A stretch of DNA of 64,000 nucleotides, taken from Allodiplogaster sudhausi. Lineage: Eukaryota > Nematoda > Chromadorea > Rhabditida > Diplogasteridae. Of the stretch, positions 1 through 12,219 are shown piece by piece. The notes beneath the pieces were generated by a model. The model did no database searches. It saw nothing but the letters and a program-made list of their open reading frames with translations, and had not been told where the DNA came from. The stretch is taken from contig CALZFC010000092.1 of the NCBI GenBank assembly GCA_945643635.1, forward strand, positions 80,001 to 144,000, written 5' to 3'. The number at the start of each line of letters is the position of its first letter. The first letter of the stretch is position 1. The translations under genes were made by a program, and so were the position numbers.

Positions 1-2446
1 TTACTCATTTCCTTCCATCACTAGAAACCTCAACAGCTTACTCAACCTTCACTCAAAAGAAGTAACCAAACACCTGTAACTGCTGAAGGCTTAGCTTCCG
101 CGCCAATTGGTGGCAATACTATTCATTTCAAAGTCCAGTGATCTCAGCAGGGCACGAGTTATCACTCTATTTCTCATTCCGTTTTCGTCTCACTATTTTG
201 ATGATTCTTTCGTTTATAACGTCTCAACTTTTTCATATTTAAAAAGTGCAGCCAAACATTATAACAACATTTTATAATCTACTTTCCCACAGCAGCTTTT
301 TTAAGATGGCGGAGTGACAAAGGAACCTCGGATTCCCAGGCGTCGCGGCTGTGGGAGAATTGAAGAGTATTTGAAAATATGACGGCGGTCAGTGAAATGA
401 CGCAGCCTTCAATTTTCATGATTGATTGCTAGGGAATGGATGATAATGTCTGATGATGGGTCAAAGTATTAGGAACAAGTGAAAATAATGGTGCCGGAAG
501 GCTGTGAAAATGAATGTATGAGGATCTAGAGAGATAAAAAGTGGGAGAGTGAGATAGCGAAAAAGAGAATGAAAACCAGAGAGGATCATGGTGTTGTCCG
601 GTGGCTTTGTTATTAGTGTGAATGCCACTGCCAGAAGCGACTAATAGTTCACAAGAACTTGCTTGACGGCTGTAGGCAGAAACCCGTTTGAGAAGAAAGA
701 GGAGCAGAAGTCATAATTCAATTGAGATGATGATAAATTTATATTCGAGATAAAAAGGTTTTACTTTATAAATATATATATATTACGTGCATTGTTCAGC
801 ACGCATAATATGCAAACTACTGAAACCGCTGAATAACACTTTAGGTTAACACTGCAAGTAAATCCGAAGTTATCAAGTTGAACAAATCAAGTAGCAGAAC
901 TGACAGATCTCTAAAATAACTCTCCCAACTGATCCAACTGAATGAGCTTAAGAAAGGGTTCAAATCCCACCCGTAGACAGCTGATTTCACCTGTCACCAA
1001 CCAAAATCTGAAAGATGATGGGTGAAGGAAGAAATAGGGGTTCCACCAGAGAGAGTCAGAGACTGGAAGAACGGAGTAAGGAGAAGATAAAAAAGAAGGA
1101 AACGATGGCGGGTTGTTCATGGGATGCTCATTGAGATCTCTGATTTAAGCTTGAGATGCGTAGATGGATAACATCTCAAGTCGAATTCGAGGAGTTACAG
1201 TTGACGAATAACTGCAGTAAGCAAAGGTCGTCAAGCTGTAAAGAGAAGAACCGGTGAGCACAGCGAAAACTCGCGAAGCATCTCCGGTTTTTGGCGCTGC
1301 CGGTTAAATTGACATCCACGATGAATGGAAGGTAAGCAGGCAAACAGTTGAAGAGACGATTGGAGAGGGGCAAGCAGAGTAAAGAAGATGAGGTTGTGTG
1401 CTGTAGCTGTGAGTGCTGAAGAACACGGAACGAGATTCGAGAAGACAAGCCGCGTGTGAATTGGTTGGCGGGATGGTTTGACACGAGACGAGAGAGAATA
1501 GAAGAGAGAGAGAGGGACAGGGTGAGAGACAACGAGGGAGAGAGAGAGAGAGAAGAGAAGAGAGACAGTGGCAGGGTGAGAGACAATGAGGGAGAGTGAG
1601 AAGACAAGGGCTGAATTGGCTGCTTACTTTTCACGCAACAAAACCCGGGCATATTCGAAATGGAGTAAAGTAACCATAATTGAATTAGATGACACAAGGG
1701 TCGAGGAGGGAGAAAGAATAAGTGAGAAGAAAATGAGAGAGAGCGAGAGCTTAAAGCGGATTGGCAATAACAGCTGCAAAAATCAGTAGGTTCATGTTGT
1801 GATAGTGGAAAGCGCATTACTTGGAATGAAAGCGGGACTTTTGCACGAGATGCAGAGAATCACAATGCTGGCGGACATCCAGCAAATTCCGGCTCACTAT
1901 TGAATCAACATGTTTATTTCAGGAAATAAATGCAAGGGACGGGAATGATGGAGAGGGAAGAGAGAGGGCGAGGAAGAGAGAAGAGGACTGGACGTTTACA
2001 CTACATTTGGTAACTCTTTCGTCAATACGGTAGTGATGAGCCAAATTGTACTCCTTCGTTCATTAAGCATCTGATTGTGAGTATGCACAAAGAAAGATAT
2101 AATTATGTACTTATTTAATTCCTTCATCGGGACATAAAATGGAATAACATAACAATAATGGAGTCTTAATGTCCCTTTCCGCTGAAGGAGGAGTGACGTG
2201 GACGACAAGGGCACGCCGTAACGTCTTTTATACATCTTTCGCCTAAGGAGACAAAGATGTACAAGCTGAACGCGAAAAGAGACAGAAATAGCGGCAACAA
2301 ACTTAGCCTCGAGCCATTCTAATGATATCACATTACTTCCCGAAGCGGGGAGGACAACAGGCAAGGAAAGAAGGAGAAATAGAATGATGAAGGGTGAGAG
2401 GGACAAGGAAAAAAAAACTGATGGAGAAGGAGACAAAGAGCGAGAG

Positions 2447-2479
<33 letters not shown>

Positions 2480-2684
2480 CAAAGAGAGAGAGAGAGAGTC
2501 GCCCGAGTTGTTAAGCACCAGGGTGTCGAATGGAAGCTTCCCAATGTCAGGAACACAGCTGATTGTGAGATTTTTGAAGTATGTAAGCAGAGCAGCCATG
2601 CTACTCCTGAGGCACACGAATTCGTAACAACCATGACAGTTTAGAAGGAATATTAGGGGCGTGAGTGGGAGAGAGGCGAGCAGG

Positions 2685-2718
<34 letters not shown>

Positions 2719-3214
2719 TAAAGAGAGAGAGAGTCAGAGAGAGCGAGAGGAAAGGGAAATGAGTAAAGAGAAGAAGTTTTCAACGAGCGAAGGTGTTGGA
2801 ACATGAGCTCATGGAGGACTTTTAAGGGAATTACTAGACGTGAAATACTAGAAAGCGAATTCATTTCCTATCAAAGCTCAACGAAACTCTGTCAGTGTCC
2901 GAATATCTTCAAAATGTCTTTTATCATCGTAACCGGCTGCAATAAATACGTGAAAGAGAAGGCAATAACTGGAATAAATAAATACGTATGAAGTTAAAGG
3001 AGCTTGAAAGTCGCTAACACCTAACACGTAGCATCAAGATGGTCATTAATCTCGAAGCTAGCGAAATGTCTGGAGCCAAGTGAACAAATGACAAATTTAC
3101 AAAGAAGAAGTATTCACGCTTAGTTTCTTCGATCACTCCGGCAACAGAGCAGGTGCTGTCTGGGATCACTCATCGAAGGGTGGTTGCAGTAAAACATGAT
3201 GAGAGAAAGAGAGC

Positions 3215-3252
<38 letters not shown>

Positions 3253-3900
3253 TAGAGAGAGAAAGACAGAGAGAGACAGAGAGACAGAGACAGAGAGAGA
3301 GAGAGAGAGATAGAAAGAGAGAGAGAAAGGATGAAAAAGAGAAGGGACACGTTTCTATTTGAACAGGCATTTGTCGTTATTCTATTAGCCGCTTGAACTA
3401 GCTAGCTGTCTAAGATAGAAAGAGGAAAGATGCATTGCTTGAATGAGTCATTGTTCTATTCCATGGAACCTTGTCATCCTTCGTTGTCGCTATCAGCTAA
3501 TCTTTCTTTTTCTCTTTCTTCCCGTATCCCATTTCCATAAATCTTTAGTGCAATTCACTCTTTGTACTGATTTCTTGTCAGCGACTTTTTCTTTTTATGA
3601 GGGAGCAGGCTGAGATTGAGTCTGGAAGTGTAAAAGAGCTGAGGGGAAATATCTGAGTTCGTTGCATGCATCGAGCATGGCTTCCATGCGATTCCTATCT
3701 TATCACCTCTCTCTCTCACTATCTTTTTCTCTTCCTATTTTCTCTCCTTCTTTCTCTCTCTCTCTCTCACCCTCTCTTTCTCTGCCTTGGATTTCATTAG
3801 AAACCATTTCATTCCTTTTGGATCTCCTATTGTATAAAACACTTCAGGTCCCACCTAAATATTTTTTTTTTATCATTCAAAGTCGGATAATTTATCATTC
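1..3900. other. Repeat-rich non-coding stretch
   Basis: I see no convincing gene here. The reading frames that exist are Ser/Leu-rich or Arg/Glu-rich products of GA/CT repeats, for example around 1.5, 2.45, 2.7 and 3.2 kb. Purine (GA) is on the + strand throughout most of the stretch, with a short CT-rich patch near 3.7 kb. The sequence between the repeats lacks the C/G-rich third positions and splice-flanked frames of the genes later in the window. It may be intergenic, or long introns of a gene whose exons are too short to detect by eye. Confidence 0.6.
3218..3329. repeat. (GA)n microsatellite with CAGA variants
   Basis: About 110 bp of almost pure purine on the + strand, mostly GA units interrupted by ACAGA and AAAGA variants. 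It is the longest array in the first 5 kb. Confidence 0.9.
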
Positions 3901-3913
3901 AAAGTCGGATAGT
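3871..3913. repeat. Tandem duplication, 22-bp period
   Basis: A unit beginning TATCATTCAAAGTCGGATA is present twice in direct succession with a 22-bp period, right after a run of T. It lies just upstream of a possible orphan exon. Confidence 0.8.
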
Positions 3914-3923
3914 TTGTCCCTGC

Positions 3924-4143
3924 TAGTCTTCCCGAAGAGGTCGTCTTGGAAGAGCTCGAAAATCATCTCCTTCACTTCATTTCTGCTCTCACGGGGCTTC
4001 GTTACCAGAATGGAAGTGAAAAAAAGAAGAGAAGAGGAGACCAAGAAGGCATTGACAATGAAGACTTCCCTGGCACGAACCCTTCACATTTGAGACGCCC
4101 ACGGGAGTTTCACACAACCATAAGCTGTCTCTATTCAAACTAG
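3924..4143 (+). CDS. Possible orphan coding exon, function unknown
   Basis: After a CTGCTAG that could serve as a 3' splice site, one frame runs open for about 70 codons to a TAG at 4141-4143. The product starts LPEEVVLEELENHLLHFISA and becomes charged and polar (KKKRRGDQEG). Its composition is ordinary protein rather than the Ser/Leu or Arg/Glu pattern of the repeat frames nearby. I recognise no family. No partner exons were identified, so it could be the end of a gene, a pseudogene remnant or chance. Confidence 0.25.
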
Positions 4144-4929
4144 AAGATCTTATAGAGAGAGAAGAGTGAGGGAAAGAGAGCAGTGGAGAGAGAGAGGGAG
4201 AGAAAGATGGATAGTGAACGAAAGATAAAGTTCAGCAAACTGTTTCAAGTGCAGGAGATCTTTATGGTATGAATAGCAAAAGCGAGCCCGTTTGTGTCCG
4301 CCATATGGAAACTGGAGCATTCTCATCCCGATCCCTTCTTCTCTCGCACTCTCTTACTTCCACACCCTCTCTCCCTGCTCGATTCCATTCTGTCTGGGTC
4401 GCATTTCCGGGCCGTGAATCCGAGTCGCTCAATGAGTCGCAGCTGTTGCCAATTCTGTACTTTGTTCGTAAAGGATTCCACACTTTGAGCTGTGGGAAGA
4501 AACAAAGAGAAAGCGAGAGAGAGAGAGAGAGAGATGAGAGGGAGGAGAGAAAGAGAGAACAAGAAAGAGAGACGGTGAGAGAGTGATCACTTCTCACTCT
4601 CGAGAGTGAGAGAATGAGGTGAGCAAGAGAGAGAGGGAGAGAGAGAGAGCGCGACAGAAAGCACAAGAAGAAATTTCACAAAATATTTTTTTGGATAGAC
4701 TGAATACGTCACTGTCACGGTAATATTTAATAGTAATGGCTTGCTCTTCCCTAAATTACTAGACCCGCCCCGTCGAATACACAATTTCGTGCATACTTCC
4801 TACTACTGTCTGCGGTCAAACAAATTGAAATTGAGATGTCTCGTTACATTTCTCATTTCCATTTTCGCGCCTCATATCCATAACTACAATACTCTGCCTC
4901 CCCCGTACCTTAGTGGATCAGCAGACTTC

Positions 4930-5104
4930 ACTTCGAGCAGACGACGATGCTCGATTGGAGTGGCCGGCAGTCGACGGCCACTGCCAGTGCGACGAGGCAG
5001 TTGAGGAGAGTACAGACGAGTCGCTGCAGAGTCCATTTTTATCTACACTGGATGACCGAATGATCTACATGAATGGACGCAGATTAGTGACTGAACATAC
5101 ATAA
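4930..5104 (+). CDS. Possible orphan terminal exon, function unknown
   Basis: A GATCAGCAG acceptor-like site is followed by an open frame to TAA at 5102-5104. The product begins TSLRADDDARLEWPAVDG, contains a CQCDE segment and an acidic serine stretch, and ends RRLVTEHT. The acidic composition and good codon mix make it more gene-like than its surroundings. I cannot connect it to other exons or name a family. The exon-like frame near 4.0 kb is on the same strand and could belong to the same gene, but this is inference. Confidence 0.3.
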
Positions 5105-6045
5105 GAGCCAAGTCAAAATGGTGGAAATGCGATCATTAATATAAGCCGACATTACATACCTAGCTGTGCTTCACTCATTGTCAGTGAAGAGAAGAAAAAA
5201 TTTATTGTCATTAAATACAAGGTGATATGCAATCAAATTATATTAATAGAAAATACGGAGAAAAGGGCCACGAAAAGGATTGTAGACAAATGTGTATAAA
5301 AAATTGACCTGGAAACGAAAGAGGATTTAGATTAGGTTTTGTATATCCAGACTGTGCAAAGCTGACAATTTGTTAGGGGCGGAATCGGGTTTAAAGAAGA
5401 AAGAGAAACAGAGAGAAGGAAATACAGCGACGAGTTTGCTAAAGTGTTACAAGAGATAAAGGAAAGCGAGAGGAACCGAAAAGTGAATAAATACACCCTG
5501 TTTGAGCTGAATCGAAGTCAGCGAGGGTCGGCTGCCTTTTATTTGTTCAAAATAAAGAACGAAGAGGAAGTAGAAACAGAAGAGCGAAGGGAAGCAGAGA
5601 GAGAGTACAAAAATTAGAGAGATTAGAGATTTAGATAGGATATAGAGACATGGAGAGTGAGAGAAGCAGACGGTTCCGAAAAGCTGGAATGCGCTTGCGT
5701 GCCATTACATCGTACTGCTAACCGGTCACGTGCGGTGACAACTTTCGGTGTAGCCCCAGAAATAAAGTTCCCGACTCGTCTGGAGAAACACTTCAAAACG
5801 AGTCTCTTCTAAGATGACACACACGCTTTTCTTAGTGGAAGAAACTGACGCCCGTCGGCCTGGAAACATCCGCATTCATGGCAGGTGGAGAGGATTCTGG
5901 ACAGGTGGCAGTCTCCGTGTGAATGAAAATAGAGTGGAAATGGGAGGGGAGAAAGTTTAAGGCAACTGGAAGACTTCATTCATATGTACTTTCTCAAGGT
6001 GTTTAAGAGAGGGGAAAGAGTGCCTTGGTGAGTAGAGATGCGGCG

Positions 6046-6093
<48 letters not shown>

Positions 6094-7394
6094 AGAAAGA
6101 GGGAAATGACTTGCAAAGGTAAGAATGATGACAGGTGCTTTGCCCGGAGTAAAATATAAGAGTTGGCAGACCACTCCACAGGCACTCTTCTTGTTGTCAA
6201 TGAGAAGAAAAAGGAGACCATGTGATGGCCAAGAAGGAGTGCTGAACAAAATGACTCTTGCGTAGTCCGTGGAAGAGTCGTTGACTAATAAGGGAGATGA
6301 GACCTAAAAGGAGGCAATAGGGAGAGGGTGAAGATGAAAAAAGGAAGATGAGAGGGAGAGAGGAAGAGAGGGTGGGAGAGGGAGAGAGACAGCGAGGTAT
6401 ATAGAAACTGCTCTAGAGACTCATCAACTGAAGTGAGCAACGAGACTTGTGTTAATTATGCAGTAGACAGACGAGACTCATAAATATCACTTGAAACACT
6501 GAATCTTCATTATTCTTGGATACGGTATAATTTGTTTTCACGATATTATGAGCCCTAATAAAGATGAAGGCGCTGTTATTATGACTCACAAAACTTGCAC
6601 CTTTGCATTACGTTGTGAGAGAAAAATAAAAATATACAAAGATTGGATCAACTGAAGAGAGAAAGAATGAAAGAATGAAAGAGAGACTACAGAGATAAGT
6701 GGAAATAGAGAGAACTAGACACAGAGAGTGCTGAATTGAAAGCTAGTGAATTGCATGTCCTCCATTTCTATGGAATGGATGCCATAACAATAAAAGAGAG
6801 ATGAGATGGAAGGAAAATAGTCAAGTGAAAAAAGGAAATAGTGTGAGTGTATTGGCTGGAACACTAATATAGTAACGGGCAAAGAAGGAAAAATTATTCT
6901 GAATTCAGACATGTCCGAATTTGATGATTATGAAACTTAGAGAGGATATGGGGTTTGAAATATCAGCGGAAAGAAGGTTATAGGTAATTTTTTTTTAAAC
7001 TAAACCGGAGAAACAGAACGAAGACATCTGGATTATGAAATGAGAGAAAAAGGTCAGTGGTAGAGTGGCAAAGGAGGGAAATAGAAAGAGAGCGATGAAG
7101 AGAGAGCATGGAGAGAGAGAGCAGAGAGAAAAGAGAGATGAAACGGACCGAATCCTAGAGATATCGAGAAGTTTAGAGCACAACATGAAAGGAGTGAGTG
7201 AGAGAAAAAGTAAAACTAAAATGATGGCGCAAGTGTGGGTTAGAACAATTTTCCGAAAAAGTCGATCCTCGTTATTTCAATGGGGAGCATGCAAAGTAGC
7301 ACGCGCCTATCCATGAATGGTTCGATCGGCTGGTGATGAATGACTTACAAGGGGAAATGAGGCAGAGTTCTTTGAAGAGAGAAAGAATATGGAG

Positions 7395-7432
<38 letters not shown>

Positions 7433-10136
7433 AGAAGGAGAGAGAGGGCGGGAAGACTGAATAGATCGGCTGGTTACTTTAATTAGAAATCTATCAAATA
7501 TGCAGCCAGGAAGTCAAGGATATCAAAGAGGATTCGCAGCCATCGATGAATGAGGATCCAATAGAACATTTTCCCCCATTTCTAAAACTCAAAAAGCCAT
7601 GCCAGCATAGAACTAGCTCGCAGTATATTTGAAAAAAAATGGAAATGACCAGGACAGTGAACACCAAAGCAGCATATTATTTGGCATTGGAACGGCTGCG
7701 AGTAAGAAAGGAGTATGACAGTGGACAGCGAGAGAGAGAGAGAGACAGACAGAGAAAGACACATAAAGAGAGAGAGAGAGAGACGGCAGAGGGGCAGAGA
7801 AAGAAGTGAGTGAGAGGACCGAAGTGAGACGCAGTCACAATAAGGAGCGAATGCTACAGTCTCGTTGTGTTTGAGAATTCCATAGCTCTCTCATGAAATA
7901 AATCATTTGTGCGAAATTACAGGGACCGCCTATTGCACCTCAAACGATATATGTATAAACATATGAATAATGCTGTGAGATGCTGTGAGATAACGGTTAA
8001 GACAAATGCTAGGATGGAGAGAGAGACAGTGAGAGCAGGAGAGTGATAATATTTGTAAATGAGGAAAGAGATTAGAGGAAAACCGAGTGGAACCGCAAAG
8101 TGACCGAGACATTATATTTATTTTATTATTTTTTAAATGATAAGCTAAGGAAAGTTAAGGTAGCCAAAGATCACTCCTTAATTGGGAGAATTCGTGAACT
8201 GGCGACATTCGGAGTGAAATTACCCAGGAGCGAAGAACATGCCTTGGGGAATGTTCTCGCTCCTGGAGAAGTAGTGAAGATATGGGGAGAGAGAAAGAAA
8301 GGGGGAGCGGGACAAAGAAGGAAAGATGCCACTCAGAAATGGAGAATATGAATAACTAATGAATGAAAATATAGAATGAAATAAAATAGAAGTAAATTTC
8401 AATGAAAGACAACAAGTAAGGGCAGAGATGGAAAGAGTGTCGAGATGACAAGGAAGTCGTAGAAGGAAATGGAACAAAAATGGAAAGAACTTAGGTGACA
8501 AAATTGACACCCGTGAGAGGGCGACTGGAGCCGCTTTCAAGACGAAATGTGCGTATGTTTCACGGAAAAGATAATGAGTGGGAAGGAAGAGGGAGAAGGA
8601 AGCCGTTCAATTGTTAAAGTGTCAAGTCATGAACGAGGAGAGTCCTCAAAAACAGTGCAGTACGCTAAATAGACTATTTCTTCAGCAGTGATACATATTA
8701 CAGACAAGAGTATGGTAGAGGGTGACAGAAGAAGATAGATGGACTGAAGAGTGCATGGTGAGTGCAGAAGAAGCAAGCTTCATTGTTAACATGAATTCTA
8801 ATTGTAAGTTGTTGGCGAGTGAGACTTCATTGGAAGAGTACTCGTATTGCCTATCTTGAATTGTGATACTGATTTAATGGAATGATGGGATGACATCAAT
8901 CATGTTACGAGAAATCTAGACAAATCTAAAAAGTGGGTCGTTCTACGAAGGGTGTACATACATATATGTATGTTGTTCAAAAAGTTCTTCCAGCAAGGAA
9001 CATTAAATATGGGCGTGGGTAATAGATGGAGTCCAGAAGGAGCAGATATCCGAGCATATTCATGCTTGTCTCTGTATGCGGAAGCTATGTATGTACATAT
9101 GTGTGTATCTTCCTTGACACTGTTCTTATCTATCAGCACACCAAGAAAATATTCACCGAATATTTGACGAGGATGCTTCATTAACATTTCATGCATGAAC
9201 ATTTCCCTCTCGGAAGCTCCAAAGATGAGGAAAAAGGACGAGAGAATACATCAATGCATGCAAGTAGAGAAAGAGGAATGCTCTACTTTGACATCAAATT
9301 AAATGCATGGAAATTGATGATAAAAGCAACAGTGGAAACGGCAAGGCGAGCCATGGATGAACGGATCAAACGGTCTTTAGTTGGACGTCGTAGCAGTATC
9401 AGATGAAGTTAGGAGACGATTCGCGAATGAGAGACAGAGAGAGTAATTGATAACAAAGAGTGAAGAAGTAGGGAGAGATTTAGAGATAAAGAGGGAGGGA
9501 GAGGAAGGATGGGAGAGGGAGAGAGAGAGAGAGAGAGGTGCGAGCCAGAGTGATTTACTCGCATTCCCGACGGTCGCGGGCAACGACGAAGCCTCTATGC
9601 AATTAGCGCAACATCATCGTTTTCTTTCACAGCTCTCACTTTCCTTCTAAATCTTTTCTCTCTTTATCTCTCACTCTCTCTCTCACTCTTTCACTGTTGT
9701 CACTCTCAAATGAAACATTTCACGCTGCTTCTAGGTTTCTCGTACCAACCATTTCTTTCTCTCTTTCATTTTATTTTCTTCCCCTTTGCTTGGCACAATT
9801 GCCGAAGCTCCGCTGAGTATTCAGGGCAGAGGTGGAAAGTTGCTAAAATAGTAGATTAAGCTAAAGAAACTGTTCGAGAAAGAGAACGAGGGAATGGGAA
9901 AAGAAGAGTGAGCATGGCCTGGATAGACTGGAGAAGGACAGTAAGAATTGATTCTGAGAGAAATAAGGAAGAAAGAAAAGATAGAGAGAAGAGTGTGAGA
10001 AGGAGAGAAAGAAGAGAAGAGAGCGAGAGAAAGAAATAAGGGAGGATAGAGATGAAGAGTGAGAAACGATAGCTCGCGGTTAATTGCACGCAGTTGAAAC
10101 CTTGCAACCTATTTGTCATCAATGTAATTAGCGAAC
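5105..10136. other. Long stretch without a recognisable gene
   Basis: GA-rich arrays occur at about 6.05, 7.4, 7.73 and 9.52 kb. Between them the sequence is A-rich on the + strand and no frame has a convincing product. This is directly downstream (for - strand transcription) of the amidase exons, exactly where its C-terminal half should be. I looked for the conserved C-terminal amidase segments and did not find them. Confidence 0.55.
6050..6088. repeat. (GA)n microsatellite
   Basis: An almost perfect GA run of about 39 bp, purine on the + strand. Confidence 0.95.
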
Positions 10137-11285
10137 ATGGTGTGGGCATGAGGCCAAAGATGCCATTGCAGTACGACGGATAACGAATGCTGCCGCCGAT
10201 GTCAGTGCCTATTCCGATCTACAAATAAATAGAGAAAATAGCTTTAAATTAAGATAAATAGATAATACTATATTTCAAATTGCCGCGTTCCTTCGCACTC
10301 TCAGTCACGCGTGCTATTTTCACGCAGAGGTTTATGCGCGAAATTTCACGCGAAAATTAGGGTGCCTACTCACAGGTTGGATGCGGCAATTTGAACTGAA
10401 TAAATTCTTTTTCGGTAATCGTCCTTCTCTAAGATATAGGGCCTGTAAGGGTGAAACTAACGAGAGAAGCTCCGGCACCAATGAGTGCTCCTTCCCCGCC
10501 GGAAGATCCTCCGGGAGTCCGGCGACTGTCGTATGGATTGTGTGTTCGGCCAAAGATTGGATTAACAGACTCGGTGGCGAGGCCCGCGTCGGGAACATTC
10601 GTTAGAGCCAAGCAAATTGCACCCGCTGATTGCACTCTTAAAAAGATAGTAAATTTCGTTATCAGCTTTTCGTTGTAAGAATTCAGTGTTTCTACATATG
10701 TACATACATCATTGTAGAAACATGTGACGTAAAAGAGATACCTCTCGACAATGAGAGCATTTTTATCAGCAATATCGTCCTTTTTTGTCCATAGACCAAG
10801 CGTAATGGGATGCCCTTTGACTGGGACAACATCCTTTGCCGTGAAGGGAATTCCAAGAAGCGGTTTAGTCTCTGCTAACTGAAAGCAAAAAGCACCTGAA
10901 ATTTTTAAAGCCTGAAAAGAAAATGAATTGACCTCATCAAGTTCAATATCATCTGCAGAAGTGAGAAGGGCGTCAATCTACAAGAATTACATTTGAAGGA
11001 AACTTGCAATTAGTGAAGAAGCTGCGAACCTCGGCCGCCTTCTGACGAGCCGCTGCGAAATTTTCGCTGACGATGGCATTTATTATTGGATTCACTTCTT
11101 CACATCGAGTAATGTACGCTTCGATCAAGTCAGAGCATTTGATCTTAACCACACATGTATTTATGTATGTACATATCTGAACAAAAATACAAATGTGAAT
11201 TGAGGTTTTCAAGCTTCGCAGAGAATAAGTCATTCCATACCTTCTTGGTTCTAATGGCTTCGGTTGCATTCTTTGCGGACAGAAA
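10137..11285 (-). CDS. FAAH2: Fatty-acid amide hydrolase-like amidase, N-terminal half
   Basis: Amidase-signature serine hydrolase, probably membrane-associated and cleaving fatty-acid amides. Six exons read in order on the - strand: 11,285?-11,241 (LSAKNATEAIRTKK), 11,143-11,030 (IKCSDLIEAYITRCEEVNP), 10,977-10,933, 10,878-10,742 (LGIPFTAKDVVPVKG), 10,636-10,462 (GGSSGGEGALIGAGAS) and 10,218-10,137 (IGTDIGGSIRYPSYCNGIFG). Phases agree at each join I checked. The Lys of FTAK, the Ser of the GGSSGG motif and the Ser of GGSIR form the family's Ser-Ser-Lys triad, so the active site is present. The N-terminal membrane/leader exon was not identified. After GLMPTP the family should continue for roughly 250-300 residues, but only repeats follow. 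It is either a truncated gene or pseudogene, or has distant exons I cannot see. Confidence 0.75.
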
Positions 11286-11322
11286 TAATAATTTATTGGT
11301 CGGGACAGGAACAACCCTCTAT

Positions 11323-11369
11323 GATCTACAATTCCTTTAACCACGCGAGGTTTAAAGGAATTGTAGATC
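11323..11369. repeat. Perfect 18-bp inverted repeat
   Basis: GATCTACAATTCCTTTAA at 11,323-11,340 is matched exactly by its reverse complement at 11,352-11,369, leaving an 11-base loop (CCACGCGAGGT). It sits just upstream of the first visible amidase exon, relative to - strand transcription. It could be a hairpin terminator-like structure, a foldback remnant or an inverted-repeat assembly artefact. Confidence 0.9.
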
Positions 11370-12200
11370 ACAAAGATCACATTGACGACGAAGTAGTATA
11401 CTGAAAGAACCCTCCGTTTTCAATTTCTAATCCTGCCAGACTAACTTTAAACATTAATTAAAAAGAGAAAAAAAGCTGACTTCTGCCGACAAGAAAGAGA
11501 AGAGAGTCAGCAAATGGAGTTTCTTCCATCTGGAAGAAAGTAAGTCATTCCAGCACTACAAGGAACGAAAGAGAAGATTTTCGATACATACATAAAAAAG
11601 AATATTATTGAAGCATTAAAAGAATATGGGAATTAGAACGCGAAGTGTGTTGATTCTCTTCTCTTCTATGAAATGAATCACGAGAAGGCCCCTTTTCAGC
11701 ATCATTTTATGATGGCACAAAAGACAGCAGGAAAAGAAAAGAATTAGCAGAGATGTCAGTGACGCTGAACGATTGAAGAATGCAGAGCTCTTTTCTATTC
11801 TCTTTTTGTGGCAATGCAATTTGGAACACAAAAAAGCATGCAAGTGAACATCTCTCTCATATCGCTGTTTGATTTGATTGGACTGCCTTAATGCTATTTT
11901 ATCACCGCCGTTCCACAATCGCTGCTGATAATGGGATCTGATATGAAATATGAGAATTGTTTTTGATAAAAAAATTTTGTTAAATGCCAAAGTGCATACG
12001 CTATAGCCATAAATGAGTAATCTCATGATTGATTGTATGAATATATGAATCTATTCATTCTATCATTCATGAGATTGTTATTTATTGCTATAGTCGTATT
12101 ACATGTATCAGATCTAACAGAACATGTGATCAACTCATGTGATAGTCAACTTTAATAGTACTACCAAACAATTCGCATAATTCCCGAGATGATCAAGGAG
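11370..12200. other. Intergenic, nothing recognised
   Basis: AT-rich sequence without a convincing frame or repeat, apart from short dispersed palindromes such as CGATTTGT-like and ATTCATGAG-like runs near 12.05 kb. The amidase's missing 5' exon and promoter would be expected in this interval. Confidence 0.5.
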
Positions 12201-12219
12201 CTGATCGCTGTGGGTTTCC

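Noticed and set aside
1176..2864. Long Ser/Leu-rich and Arg/Glu-rich reading frames on both strands
   Set aside because: They are translations of CT and GA repeats, mirror each other on opposite strands, and lack any non-repeat domain.
5650..5815. A frame without a Met reading LECACVPLHRTANRSR... to a TAA near 5.81 kb
   Set aside because: It is open and not repeat-like, but has no good acceptor and no partner exon; chance openness over 50 codons cannot be excluded.
10381..10678. Plus-strand frames over the amidase exon
   Set aside because: Antisense of the GGSSGGEG exon; conserved amidase motifs are on the minus strand.
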